Source: Dyella terrae
GTDB lineage: Bacteria > Pseudomonadota > Gammaproteobacteria > Xanthomonadales > Rhodanobacteraceae
Assembly: GCF_004322705.1 (NCBI RefSeq)
Contig: NZ_SIZZ01000002.1
Location: 62,001 to 126,000, forward strand
DNA: 64,000 bases
Reading direction: 5' to 3'
Positions 27,993 through 37,103 of this stretch are shown here, piece after piece (the stretch's first letter is position 1; every line of letters starts with the position of its first letter). The notes beneath the pieces are model-generated. The model was not told the DNA's origin and did not search any database. It saw nothing but the letters and a program-made list of their open reading frames with translations. Position numbers and translations under genes: made by a program.

Positions 27993-28819
27993 AGGTCTCG
28001 GTCATCCTGCTCACCTACAACTGGCCTGGCGCACTCGAGTTGGTACTCCGCTCGCTGGCGCGGCAGACGCGATTGCCGGATGAGGTGATCGTGGCCGACG
28101 ACGGCTCGGGTCCCGAGACCCTGGCGGTTATCGATCGCGTGCGTGCGGATTTCCCCGTGCCGCTGCGGCATGTGTGGCACGAGGATCGTGGTTTCCGTGC
28201 GGCGCGCGCACGCAATCGCGGCATCGCGGCGTCGAGCGGCGACTACATCGTCCTGCTTGATGGCGACATGGTGTTGCATCCGCAGTTCATCGCCGATCAC
28301 CTGATGCTGGCGACACCCGGCGTGTTCCTGCAGGGCGGTCGCCTGAAGGCGAACACGGCCGAAAGCGCGCGCTTGCTGGCCGGTGGTAGGCCGGTGTTTG
28401 CGCCGTGGATCCCGGCGAATTTCCATGAATTCGATGGCACGCGTCGCCTGTATGCATTTCGCCAGCCGGCACTGGCGCGATGGAAGGCGAAGGGTCGCAA
28501 TGGCGGCCGCGTGATGAGCTGCAACATGAGCTTCTGGCGCGAGGACCTGCTGCGCGTCAATGGTTTCGACGAGCGCATGGAAGGTTACGGCGCGGAAGAT
28601 CGCGAGCTGGCGGTGCGCCTGGAAAACACGGGCCTGAAGCGACGGCAGCTGAAATGGTCGGCATTGGCGGTGCACCTGGAGCATCGCTCGAGGGCCCAGG
28701 AAGACGTGAACGATCCGACGCTACCCAACAACCGGCTGCTGCGTGAAACCGTGGAGCGCAAGGTGACGTGGTGCGAGCGGGGGATCGCCGATCACATGGG
28801 TGAATTCGTCACGCCGTGA
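27989..28819 (+). CDS. Family-2 glycosyltransferase (LPS core), paralogue 2
   Basis: 276 residues from the ATG at 27989, which overlaps the ligase stop as ATGA. Motifs: ILLTYNWPGALELVLRSL, VIVADDGSGPET, VLLDGDMVLH and NGFDERMEGYGAEDRELAV. Close in layout and sequence to the gene at 25883, so the two arose by duplication and now flank the ligase. The acidic DGD site and the C-terminal galactosyltransferase-like motif are kept in both, so both are probably active. Donor unknown. Confidence 0.88.
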   Translation: MKVSVILLTYNWPGALELVLRSLARQTRLPDEVIVADDGSGPETLAVIDRVRADFPVPLRHVWHEDRGFRAARARNRGIAASSGDYIVLLDGDMVLHPQFIADHLMLATPGVFLQGGRLKANTAESARLLAGGRPVFAPWIPANFHEFDGTRRLYAFRQPALARWKAKGRNGGRVMSCNMSFWREDLLRVNGFDERMEGYGAEDRELAVRLENTGLKRRQLKWSALAVHLEHRSRAQEDVNDPTLPNNRLLRETVERKVTWCERGIADHMGEFVTP

Positions 28820-28860
28820 CGGGAACCGGGCGGTGTGCCTTCTCCTGACGGGAGAAGGGG

Positions 28861-29835
28861 TCATGAAGCCGCGGAGCGATGGACGCAAGCCACGGCATCA
28901 CGCAGGCGCCCGGCGAATCCATCGCGATTGGATTCGAACCACGCACGCGCCGCCGACCCCAGACGGGTCAGGACGTGATCCGGCATGGCGATGCACCGTT
29001 CGATGGCCTGCTCCAGCGATGCTTCGTCCGCTTCATAGAGCGTGGCCAGATCCTGCGTGCCACTGGCGCGTGCCTGCACGAGTACGCCCCGGGCGCCGGT
29101 GACCAGCTCATTCATCGGCTCCGCATCGAGCGTAATCACCACGGCGCGGCAACTCATGGCCTCGACGAGGTAATGGCCGAAGCCCTCCGTCTGCGACGGG
29201 CACAGATGGAACACGTGTCGGTTCTGCAGCTCTTGATACGCCGTGTCGTCAATGTGATCACGAAGGAGCTGCACGTTCGGCGGCATGTCGCCCACGTCGA
29301 CGCGCTTGCGGCGCCAGGCGACGGTGAGCGTCGGCCATTCGGGATGGCGGGCCCACAGGTCGATCAGCTGGCGCGTGCCCTTGTTGCCGCTGCGGCCAGG
29401 GCCATGAAAGAACGTGCGCTCACGCGGGACGGCCGGCAGCAGGCGATCGGGGCTGTTAAAGCCGATGTAATGCGTGCGCACGCCCAGGGCGCCAAACAAG
29501 CGTTCCGCGTGGCGCGTCTTGACCCACGCCGCATCCATCGCGTGCAACTGCGCGCGATCCTTGTCGCGGAAGTATTCCGGGTTGGGGATCAGCACGTTGC
29601 GGTGCGCCGCACGCCAATATTCCGGACGAATGCGCTCGAGCATCAGGTTGATGTCGAACGCAGGCTTGCGCAGTTGCCATTGCAGGCGCGTGAGCAGCTC
29701 GGCGAAGCCGCCACGGTGCGGTAGCGCCGTCAGCTGCGCGTCGAGGCCGCCTTCGCGCAAGGCGTCGGCGAGCAGGTGCATGTCGCGACTGAGGCCGGCG
29801 CCGTTGTCACGGCCGATGACGTTCAGTCGCGTCAT
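28861..29835 (-). CDS. GT-B glycosyltransferase (family 4-like)
   Basis: 324 residues. The opening MTRLNVIGRDNGAGLSRDM is the donor-acceptor N-domain of GT-B enzymes. FHGPGRSGNKGTRQLI and CPSQTEGFGHYLVEAMSC supply the nucleotide-sugar-binding C-domain with the E-x7-E type pattern. No signal peptide. Its start overlaps the upstream GT39 stop by one base (TGATG), so they are coupled. Likely an LPS core enzyme; sugar unknown. Confidence 0.82.
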   Translation of the reverse strand: MTRLNVIGRDNGAGLSRDMHLLADALREGGLDAQLTALPHRGGFAELLTRLQWQLRKPAFDINLMLERIRPEYWRAAHRNVLIPNPEYFRDKDRAQLHAMDAAWVKTRHAERLFGALGVRTHYIGFNSPDRLLPAVPRERTFFHGPGRSGNKGTRQLIDLWARHPEWPTLTVAWRRKRVDVGDMPPNVQLLRDHIDDTAYQELQNRHVFHLCPSQTEGFGHYLVEAMSCRAVVITLDAEPMNELVTGARGVLVQARASGTQDLATLYEADEASLEQAIERCIAMPDHVLTRLGSAARAWFESNRDGFAGRLRDAVACVHRSAAS

Positions 29836-31562
29836 CAGTCAGCGGAGAACTGCGGCACGCGATCGACGTCGTCGGACGGCACGCAGCCGGGCTTTACCGC
29901 ATCGGCCTTGAACAGCCACCACTCACGGCGGTTGGCGTGGCCCAGGCTGACGGCCTTGCTGCGATCCACGCAATCGGCCATCACGGTATCCAGCGCGAAG
30001 ATCCAGCGGTGTGCCGGATCCTGCGCCTGCCAGGCAATGGCCTTGGCGTACTGCTCATGCCAGGGTTGGGTGAAACCAAAATCCACGGCCGGGCGATCGA
30101 GCATAAGCAGGTTCTGTTCCTTCCACGCGACCATGCCCAGTTCATCGCCGGCCGGTACCTTCTCGCGCACATCGGCCATCAGGCCAGCGGCGGAACTGGA
30201 ATCGTTGAGGATCGGGTAAGCCCACAGGCTCCACACCAGCCACATCACGGCCATGCCACCGCTGACGGCCCAGACGGCCTTGCGCACGCGCAGCGCGGCG
30301 ACCAGCAACAGCTGCGCCGCACCGATGGTGACGAACATCCACCACAGCGCATGGCCGCCGTCGTCGAAGCCGCGCGCGGTGGCGAAATCGGCGGCGAATT
30401 TCGGATGACTGACCAATGAGACCGCACCGACGCCAAGCATCGCCGCGCCCATCACGCCGATAAACACGAGGCCGGCGATACGCAGCCAGGTTTTCTGCAG
30501 CAGCTCACCCAGATACGGCGCGGTAACGACGGCGAGCATGGGCAGCGCCGGCATGATGTACACGTCGCGCTTGCCCTTGGGGATCGAGAAGAACACCAGC
30601 ACCAGCACGATCCAGCCGAGCAGCAACAGGATGCGGCCGTCCTTCTCCTTCAGCGCGCGCCACCAGCGCGGCAGCGTGCCGGGGTAGGTAAGCGAAAGCG
30701 GCAACCAGGTGAACAGCACGATCGGCACGTAATACAACGGCGAGTGGTGGTGATCCCACGACTTGCCGTAACGGCCGGCGGTCTGGTGGAAAAGGATGTC
30801 GTTGACGTAGCCGGCGTAAGCCGGATCGTTGGCATGCGCCTTTGCGCCCATCAGCATCGGCACCAGCCACAGCATCATCGCCAGCACCAGCGCGACGGCA
30901 CCCAGCGCCCAGCGCCACCAGGCACCTTCGCCCATGCGGGCGATGCCGTTCCATCGACCGAAGACGCCCACGAGATAAGGCACGAACAGGAACAGCGCGA
31001 GGACGCCGACGCCCTTGGTGATCACGCCCAGGCCGGCGCAGAAACAGCCGAGCCAGAAGGCGCGCCAGTTCGGGCCCTTGAGCATGTGCACCAACAGGCC
31101 CCAGTTCGCGGCGGTGATGTAGAACATCACCAGCGGGTCGATCTGCGCGCGTTTGACCTGGTACACGAACTGGAAGCTGATCAGCAGCGCGGCGGCGGCG
31201 TAGAGGCCGACCTGGCGGCTCCACAGGCGACGGCCGAGGTCATAGACGAGCGCGAGCGAGCCGAGCGCGGCCAGCAGCGAGGGCAGCAGGAAAGCGATCC
31301 GCCAGTTGCCGATGACGGTGTAACTGGCCGCTTCGAGCCAGAACAGCATTGGTGGCTTGTCCGAGTACAGCTCGCTGCCGCGATGGGGGAACAGCCAGTT
31401 GCCGCTTTCCACCATCTGCTTGGCGGCCAGGGCAAAGCGCGGCTCGTCCGACGGCCAGGGGTCGCGCAGGCCCATGCCGGCGGCGATCACCACGAAGGCG
31501 AACAGCATCAGCAGCCAGAAATAGCGACGTTCCTGCGGAGTGGCTTGGGAGACAACGGGCAT
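29835..31562 (-). CDS. GT39-type (ArnT-like) membrane glycosyltransferase, second copy
   Basis: 575 residues, about twelve helices. The first periplasmic loop has PWPSDEPRFALAAKQMVESG and LYSDKPPMLFWLEAA, the ArnT/PMT acidic-residue loop (DEP). IPKGKRDVYIMPALPM is a family signature near helix nine. It moves a sugar from a polyprenyl-phosphate donor to lipid A or another periplasmic acceptor. It is coupled to the downstream GT-B gene. The protein at 21000 is of the same type, so the locus carries two such enzymes. Confidence 0.87.
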   Translation of the reverse strand: MPVVSQATPQERRYFWLLMLFAFVVIAAGMGLRDPWPSDEPRFALAAKQMVESGNWLFPHRGSELYSDKPPMLFWLEAASYTVIGNWRIAFLLPSLLAALGSLALVYDLGRRLWSRQVGLYAAAALLISFQFVYQVKRAQIDPLVMFYITAANWGLLVHMLKGPNWRAFWLGCFCAGLGVITKGVGVLALFLFVPYLVGVFGRWNGIARMGEGAWWRWALGAVALVLAMMLWLVPMLMGAKAHANDPAYAGYVNDILFHQTAGRYGKSWDHHHSPLYYVPIVLFTWLPLSLTYPGTLPRWWRALKEKDGRILLLLGWIVLVLVFFSIPKGKRDVYIMPALPMLAVVTAPYLGELLQKTWLRIAGLVFIGVMGAAMLGVGAVSLVSHPKFAADFATARGFDDGGHALWWMFVTIGAAQLLLVAALRVRKAVWAVSGGMAVMWLVWSLWAYPILNDSSSAAGLMADVREKVPAGDELGMVAWKEQNLLMLDRPAVDFGFTQPWHEQYAKAIAWQAQDPAHRWIFALDTVMADCVDRSKAVSLGHANRREWWLFKADAVKPGCVPSDDVDRVPQFSAD

Positions 31563-31656
31563 GCGTGGGGTTCCAGGATCGGGACGCGTACGGGTCGGGC
31601 CGCGGGCGGGGCGGCCTTTGTAGCCCAGCGGCCCTTACCCGAGGCTTAGACGCGAA

Positions 31657-32949
31657 TCAGCGCTTTTCAAGCACGGCATAGTACATGCCGTCGAGATCGC
31701 CATCGCCAGGCAGGATTTGCCAACCGGGCTGGGCCAGATGGCCGTCGGGCAACGAGAAAGCGATGGCGTGGGCATCGGCGTGCTTATCGGCAAATGCTCT
31801 CACCACGGCTTCGTTCTCGGCGCGCAGCAGCGAACAGGTGACATAAACGAGCTTGCCGCCCTGGGCGAGCAGTGGCCACAGGCCCGCCAGGATCGCGCTT
31901 TGCTGGGCGACCATCGCCGGGATATCGGTCTCGCGGCGATGCAGACGCACGTCCGGGCGTCGACGCAACACGCCCGTGGCGGAGCAGGGCGCGTCCATGA
32001 GGATGCGGGCGAAGGGTTTGCCGTCCCACCACGTGGGCTGGCTGGCGTCGCCGACGATCAGACGGGCCTTGAGGCCCAGGCGATCGAGATTCTGCTGGAT
32101 GCGCTGGGCGCGCCCGGCGTCGAATTCCACGGCGGTCAGGTCGATATCGGCGCGTTCGAGCAGGTGGCAGGCCTTGCCACCCGGAGCGGCGCAGGCGTCG
32201 AGCACGCGCTGGCCGTCGCGCACGTCGGCGAGGTCGGCGGCCGCCTGGGCGGCGCCATCCTGGACGGCGAACAGGCCTTCGGCGAAACCCGGCATGCGGG
32301 TGACGTCGGTGCTGTGCGGAAGGACGATGCCGTCGGCGAGCCAGGGATGCGGCCCCGCCTCAATGCCGGCGGCTGCCCAGGTTGCGAGCAGCGCTTCGCG
32401 CGTGGTGCGGCGGCGATTGGCGCGCAGCATCAGCGGTGGCTCGATGTTGTTGGCGGTCATGACCGCATCGGCCTGTTCCGGCCAGTCGCGGGCGATGGCC
32501 TTGGCCAGCCACGCCGGATGGGCGTGACGGGTTTGCGGTTTCGCGTCGAGGGCAGCGAGGTGTTCGGTGCGTTCGCGCTGCCAGCGACGGAGGACCGCGT
32601 TCACCAGGCCGGCCAGGCGCGGGCGCTGGAGCGCGCGGGCGGCCTGCACGGTGGCGGCGACGGCGGCGTAATCCGGGAGTTCCAGGATTTCCAGCTGCAC
32701 CAGGCCCAGCACCAGCAGGGCATGGATGGCCGGTTCCTTCTGGCGCAACGGCTTCTCGAGCAGGCGATCCACGGCGGCATCGAAACGCAGCCACCAGCGG
32801 GCGCCGTCACTGACCAGGGCCATCAGCAGCGCGCGATCGCGGCTGTCGGGCAGGCGCGGGGCGTAGCGCTCCATGGCGTCGCGGGAGGATGCGCCGCGCA
32901 GGGCCACTTCAGCCAATGCCTGGGCGGCGAGGGCGCGGGTGTCGTTCAT
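31657..32949 (-). CDS. rsmB: 16S rRNA (cytosine-967-C5)-methyltransferase RsmB
   Basis: 430 residues from the ATG at 32949, which overlaps the fmt stop as ATGA. Residues 1-140 are the NusB-like N-domain. The catalytic domain has [17 protein letters not shown] (S-adenosylmethionine), [16 protein letters not shown] and VYVTCSLL, with the two conserved cysteines of the RNA m5C methyltransferases. It methylates C967 of 16S rRNA. The gene order def-fmt-rsmB is typical. A longer in-frame start would overlap fmt and was rejected. Confidence 0.95.
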   Translation of the reverse strand: MNDTRALAAQALAEVALRGASSRDAMERYAPRLPDSRDRALLMALVSDGARWWLRFDAAVDRLLEKPLRQKEPAIHALLVLGLVQLEILELPDYAAVAATVQAARALQRPRLAGLVNAVLRRWQRERTEHLAALDAKPQTRHAHPAWLAKAIARDWPEQADAVMTANNIEPPLMLRANRRRTTREALLATWAAAGIEAGPHPWLADGIVLPHSTDVTRMPGFAEGLFAVQDGAAQAAADLADVRDGQRVLDACAAPGGKACHLLERADIDLTAVEFDAGRAQRIQQNLDRLGLKARLIVGDASQPTWWDGKPFARILMDAPCSATGVLRRRPDVRLHRRETDIPAMVAQQSAILAGLWPLLAQGGKLVYVTCSLLRAENEAVVRAFADKHADAHAIAFSLPDGHLAQPGWQILPGDGDLDGMYYAVLEKR

Positions 32950-33887
32950 CGGGCGGTACGCAGGTCGGCGCGGGCGTTGAGGAAATCGGCGGCCGTGATG
33001 CGCTTGCCGCCGGCGCGCTGCAACTCGGTCACCACCAGGGTGCCCTGGCCACAGGCGATGGCGATGCCGCGGGCGCTGGCGCCCACCACGGTGCCGGGGG
33101 CGGCCGATGGAGCGTCGTCGATGGCGGTGGCATTCCACACGCGCAGGTGTTCGCCGGCAAACTCGCCTTCGGCGACGGGCCAGGGATTGAAGGCGCGGAT
33201 CTGGCGTTCCAGCTCGAGCGCGGGACGCTGGAAATCCAGCCGGGCCTCCGCCTTGTCGAGCTTATGGGCGTAGATGACGCCTTCTTCCGGCTGCGGCTTG
33301 GCAGCGAGCGATTCGCCGGCCATGACGCGTCGCAGGCCTTCAGCCAGCGCGTTGGCGCCGAGCGCGGAAAGGCGATCGTGCAACGACCCGCCGGTGTCTT
33401 CGCGGGAAATCGGGGTGCGGCGTTCAAGGAGGACGGGGCCGGTGTCGAGGCCCGCTTCCATCTGCATCAGGTCGACACCGCTTTCGGTGTCGCCGGCGAG
33501 GATCGCGCGCTGGATCGGCGCGGCGCCACGCCAGCGCGGGAGCAGGCTGGCGTGGACGTTCCAGCAGCCGAGGCGCGGCAACGCCAGCACCTTGCGCGGC
33601 AGGATCAGGCCATAGGCCACGACCACCATGAGATCCGGCCGATAGGCGGCCAGCGTGTCGCGGGCCTCCTGGCTTTTCAGGGATTCGGGTTGCTCGACCG
33701 GGATGCCGGCATCGAGCGCGGCCTGCTTCACCGGGCTGGGCGTGAGCTTGCGGCCGCGGCCGGCCGGGCGGTCGGGCTGGGTATAGACGGCCACGACTTC
33801 GGCGCCGCTGGCGCGGCAGGCCTCAAGACAGGGAACCGAGAACTCCGGCGTGCCGGCGAAGACAACCCGCAGTGGCGCGCCGCTCAA
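32946..33887 (-). CDS. fmt: Methionyl-tRNA formyltransferase
   Basis: 313 residues from a TTG at 33887; the TTG forms a TTGA overlap with the def stop, and [12 protein letters not shown], the conserved opening, begins at residue 7. The 10-formyltetrahydrofolate site is [17 protein letters not shown] with its catalytic His. The C-terminal OB-like domain is present. It formylates Met-tRNAi for initiation, and def removes the formyl group later. TTG is the only start that keeps the full N-terminus. Confidence 0.95.
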   Translation of the reverse strand: MSGAPLRVVFAGTPEFSVPCLEACRASGAEVVAVYTQPDRPAGRGRKLTPSPVKQAALDAGIPVEQPESLKSQEARDTLAAYRPDLMVVVAYGLILPRKVLALPRLGCWNVHASLLPRWRGAAPIQRAILAGDTESGVDLMQMEAGLDTGPVLLERRTPISREDTGGSLHDRLSALGANALAEGLRRVMAGESLAAKPQPEEGVIYAHKLDKAEARLDFQRPALELERQIRAFNPWPVAEGEFAGEHLRVWNATAIDDAPSAAPGTVVGASARGIAIACGQGTLVVTELQRAGGKRITAADFLNARADLRTAR

Positions 33888-34393
33888 GCGCTGGCCGCCT
33901 GCTTGCGCTGCTTTTCCATGCGCTTGAGCAGGAGCGAACGCTTCAGGGGCGACAGATAGTCGACAAAGACCTTGCCGGCGAGGTGGTCCAGCTCATGCTG
34001 GATGCACACGGCCAGGGGGCCTTCGGCCTCGACGATGAATTCCTTGCCGTCCACGTCGTTGGCTTTCACCTTCACTTTCAGGGCGCGGGTGACGTCGGCA
34101 TAGATGCCCGGGAAGGACAGGCAGCCTTCCTGATACACCTGCGAACCGTCCTTCTCGATGATTTCGGCGTTGATCAGCGCCAGGGGCTCATTGCGCTCGT
34201 CGCTCATGTCGGCCACCAGCACGCGCTGGTGCACGTTGACCTGCGTCGCCGCCAGGCCCACGCCATTGGCGGCGTACATGGTTTCGAACATGTCGGCCAC
34301 GAACTGCTTGAGCTCAGCGTCGAATACGCGCACGGGCTCGGCCTTGGTGCGGAGGCGCGGATCGGGAAATTCGAGAATGGTCAGGGTGGACAT
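33884..34393 (-). CDS. def: Peptide deformylase
   Basis: 169 residues, matching E. coli Def. The three family motifs are all present: [16 protein letters not shown] (metal-binding Cys) and [10 protein letters not shown] (HExxH-like metal-binding His and catalytic Glu). It removes formyl groups from new proteins using Fe2+. It is the first gene of def-fmt-rsmB, with fmt overlapping its stop, and is divergent from the LysM gene across a 189-bp control region. Confidence 0.97.
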   Translation of the reverse strand: MSTLTILEFPDPRLRTKAEPVRVFDAELKQFVADMFETMYAANGVGLAATQVNVHQRVLVADMSDERNEPLALINAEIIEKDGSQVYQEGCLSFPGIYADVTRALKVKVKANDVDGKEFIVEAEGPLAVCIQHELDHLAGKVFVDYLSPLKRSLLLKRMEKQRKQAASA

Positions 34394-34520
34394 TTCATAT
34401 ACCTCGGCGCCGAAAGTGCGGGCGATTTGGTGAAATCCAAGCCCGTGCGCCCTCTAGAATGAGCCTTATTGTACGCCGGCAAGCCCGTGTCTGGCAGGCA
34501 AATTTGCCAACTGGCGCTGC

Positions 34521-34548
34521 TTGCAGGCATGACTTGTTCGGTTAAACT
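34521..34548 (+). promoter_or_regulatory. Probable promoter of the LysM protein gene
   Basis: TTGCAG (34521-34526) and TAAACT (34543-34548) with a 16-bp spacer, 35 bp upstream of the start at 34583. Confidence 0.5.
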
Positions 34549-34582
34549 CGCCCGAGCATCGGGGGATGGGGGAATCCCGTTT

Positions 34583-35716
34583 ATGATCAGAAAGTCCATC
34601 GGGCTGCTGGCCGGCATGCTGGTCACTGTCGCCGTGTATGCCGCCGGAGCGCAGCTGCGTGCCGATCACCCGGACACGTATACCGTGCGCAAGGGCGACA
34701 CGCTCTGGGGTATCTCCGCGCGTTTCCTGTCCAAGCCCTGGCTCTGGCCGGAGATATGGCAGGCCAATCCGCAGGTTCAGAACCCGCACCTGATCTACCC
34801 GGGTGACGTGCTCAATCTTTCCTTCATCAACGGTCCGCGCCTTGGCCTGCAGCCGCGTGTGCGCACCGAAGGTGAGCCGGTCCCGGCGATCCCGCTGTCC
34901 CAGTTGCGCACGTTCCTCAAGGAACTGACCGTGATGGATTCGGGCGCGGTCAACGATCTGCCGTACGTCGTGGGTCTGGAAGAGGCCCGCCTGCGCGGCG
35001 CGGTTGGCCAGAACATCTACGTGCGCAATCTCAATGCCTCGCCGGGCCAGCGTTTCGCCATCGTGCGTCCCAGCCATGTGTTCCGCGGATTCAACGAAGA
35101 CGATCGCAGCGATGACTCCGACAAGAACGGCATCGTCGGCCATCTGATCGATAGCGACGTGTCGATGGTGCATGCGCCGTGGAGCGAGAACTTCCGCAAC
35201 GATGGCCATTACGGCCGTGGTCGCGACCTGGGCGTGGAAGTGGCGGTGATCGGCACGGCCGAAGTGTTGCGCACCGGCGATCCGACGACCTTGCTCCTGC
35301 TCGATTCCACGCAGGAAATCCGCAAGGGTGACCGCATCCTGCCGATCGACGACAAGCCCTACGACGCGTACTACTACCCGCACGCGCCCAAGGCGATCGC
35401 TCCCAATGCACGCGTGATCGCATTTGCTGACGCGCTGGATGCCGTGGGCCCGAACCAGGTGGTGGCGCTGTCCATCGGCGCGAAGGATGGCGTGGAAAAC
35501 GGCCAGACCTTCTCCGTGTGGCAGCCGGGCGAGACGATTGCCGACGATGTCGCTGGCAACAGCTGGAATCGCGGTACCTCGCCGCATGTGACCTTGCCTG
35601 AAGAGTTCATCGGCCATGTCATGGTGTTCCGCACTTTCGATCGTGTCAGCTACGGCCTTGTGATGGATGGCATTCGCCCGGTGAAGATGGGCGATCGCCT
35701 GACAATGCCTGAGTAA
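34583..35716 (+). CDS. Exported LysM domain protein
   Basis: 377 residues from the ATG at 34583; the frame is open upstream, but the signal peptide (MIRKSIGLLAGMLVTVAVYA) starts here. Residues 30-85 form a LysM domain (YTVRKGDTLWGISARFL, then LIYPGDVLNL), which binds peptidoglycan. The rest is a conserved domain of unknown function. It is a frequent neighbour of dprA and def in gammaproteobacteria and may help with envelope maintenance, but no specific reaction is known. It has its own promoter and a terminator. Confidence 0.85.
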   Translation: MIRKSIGLLAGMLVTVAVYAAGAQLRADHPDTYTVRKGDTLWGISARFLSKPWLWPEIWQANPQVQNPHLIYPGDVLNLSFINGPRLGLQPRVRTEGEPVPAIPLSQLRTFLKELTVMDSGAVNDLPYVVGLEEARLRGAVGQNIYVRNLNASPGQRFAIVRPSHVFRGFNEDDRSDDSDKNGIVGHLIDSDVSMVHAPWSENFRNDGHYGRGRDLGVEVAVIGTAEVLRTGDPTTLLLLDSTQEIRKGDRILPIDDKPYDAYYYPHAPKAIAPNARVIAFADALDAVGPNQVVALSIGAKDGVENGQTFSVWQPGETIADDVAGNSWNRGTSPHVTLPEEFIGHVMVFRTFDRVSYGLVMDGIRPVKMGDRLTMPE

Positions 35717-35747
35717 GATCCCGGCTCGAATCATCGAAGTACGACAG

Positions 35748-35774
35748 AACGGCGCGGAAATCCCGCGCCGTTTT
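35748..35774 (+). terminator. Rho-independent terminator after the LysM gene
   Basis: A perfect 10-bp stem (AACGGCGCGG / CCGCGCCGTT) with a 5-base loop and a short T run, 32 bp past the stop codon and 29 bp before dprA. Confidence 0.75.
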
Positions 35775-35802
35775 GCTGTCTGGTGCTGTCTAAACTTCCC
35801 GG

Positions 35803-36954
35803 ATGGACGAACTGGAAGAACTGAGGGCATGGATGCTCCTCCTGCGCACGCCGGGATTCGGCGCAGCCATGGTCCGGGAGGCCGTGGCGCGGGCTGACGG
35901 CACCGCCTGCGGCGCGCTGCGGCTGGTTCGTGAGCGCTGCGACGGTCTGGATGCCGCAGCTCAGGCCTGGCTGCGGCGACCGGACGAAAAGCGTCTGGAG
36001 GACGACCTTTGCTGGCTGTCCGAACCGCAACACGCCTTCGTGCGCTGCACGGACCTCGACTTTCCGCCGCTGCTGCAAGGCATCGACCAGCCGCCGGCGG
36101 CGCTGTTTGTCATGGGGGATGCCAGTGCGCTCCTGCGCCCGCAGGTGGCCGTGGTGGGCGCCCGGCAGGCGAGCATGTCGGGGCGGCTCCACGCGCGCGG
36201 CTTTGCAGGCGAGCTGGCGCGAGCAGGCTTCGTCATCACCAGTGGCCTTGCCGACGGGGTGGATGGCGCTGCCCATGAGGCGGCACTTGATGCGGGGCAG
36301 CCGACGGTGGCGGTGGTGGGTACCGGCGTGGACCGGGTGTATCCGTCAAAGCACCGTGGCCTGGCGCGACGGATAGCGGCATCGGGCGCGCTGGTGAGCG
36401 AGTACCCGCTCGATACTCCGGGCAAGGCCGATCATTTTCCCCGCCGCAACCGGATTCTCTCGGGTCTGGCCCTGGGGACGCTGGTGGTCGAGGCGGGTTT
36501 GCCATCGGGTTCACTGATTTCAGCCCGACTTGCTGCCGAACAGGGCCGGGAGGTTTTCGCTTTGCCCGGGTCCATTCATAATCCCCTGGCTCGAGGATGC
36601 CACCAGCTGATTCGGGACGGCGCGCGACTGGTTGAGTGCGCCAGCGAGATTGTCGAGGTGCTTGCGCCCCTGGCGGCCGATATGGGCGCCGAACTGGCGC
36701 GGCGACTTGGCTCAAGTCACGACGCATCGGCCGATACCCATGAAGCGACGACGGCCAGTTCGGTGGATACCGAGCTGCTGGAGGCAATGGGTTACGATCC
36801 GATCCTCATGGATGAGCTCGCCGAGCGTACGGGCCAGTCGGCCGGGACTTTGACCTCCCGGTTGCTGATGCTCGAACTCGATGGTCGGGTTGAGAGTCTT
36901 CCCGGCAATCGCTATGTCCGTCTCAAGAGCCCCGCGACCCGGCGGGGATGGTAG
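35803..36954 (+). CDS. dprA: DNA-processing protein DprA
   Basis: 383 residues. N-terminal helical (SAM-like) segment, then the Rossmann-like domain with VAVVGARQAS, GLADGVDGAAHEAAL and VAVVGTGVDRVYPSKH, and a C-terminal winged helix (DELAERTGQSAGTLTSRLLML). DprA loads RecA on incoming single-stranded DNA during natural transformation. In most gammaproteobacteria smg lies between dprA and topA; here only 149 non-coding bases separate them. Confidence 0.94.
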   Translation: MDELEELRAWMLLLRTPGFGAAMVREAVARADGTACGALRLVRERCDGLDAAAQAWLRRPDEKRLEDDLCWLSEPQHAFVRCTDLDFPPLLQGIDQPPAALFVMGDASALLRPQVAVVGARQASMSGRLHARGFAGELARAGFVITSGLADGVDGAAHEAALDAGQPTVAVVGTGVDRVYPSKHRGLARRIAASGALVSEYPLDTPGKADHFPRRNRILSGLALGTLVVEAGLPSGSLISARLAAEQGREVFALPGSIHNPLARGCHQLIRDGARLVECASEIVEVLAPLAADMGAELARRLGSSHDASADTHEATTASSVDTELLEAMGYDPILMDELAERTGQSAGTLTSRLLMLELDGRVESLPGNRYVRLKSPATRRGW

Positions 36955-37015
36955 GTCTGGCGAAAGGTATGCCTGGCGCAAAACCGCGCTGGGCCTCGTT
37001 TTCACGAGGTCCAGC

Positions 37016-37046
37016 TTGACGGCGCGTTCAGGGCATGCCTTTAACT
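37016..37046 (+). promoter_or_regulatory. Possible topA promoter
   Basis: TTGACG (37016-37021) with an AT-rich -10 candidate (TTTAAC or TTAACT, 37040-37046) 18 to 19 bp away, 58 bp upstream of topA. The -35 matches five of six bases; the -10 is weak. Confidence 0.4.
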
Positions 37047-37103
37047 AAATATAGGTAGGGCCCGCCCACGTAGCGGGCCCCAAGTTTCGGATACCCCTTT
37101 TTC

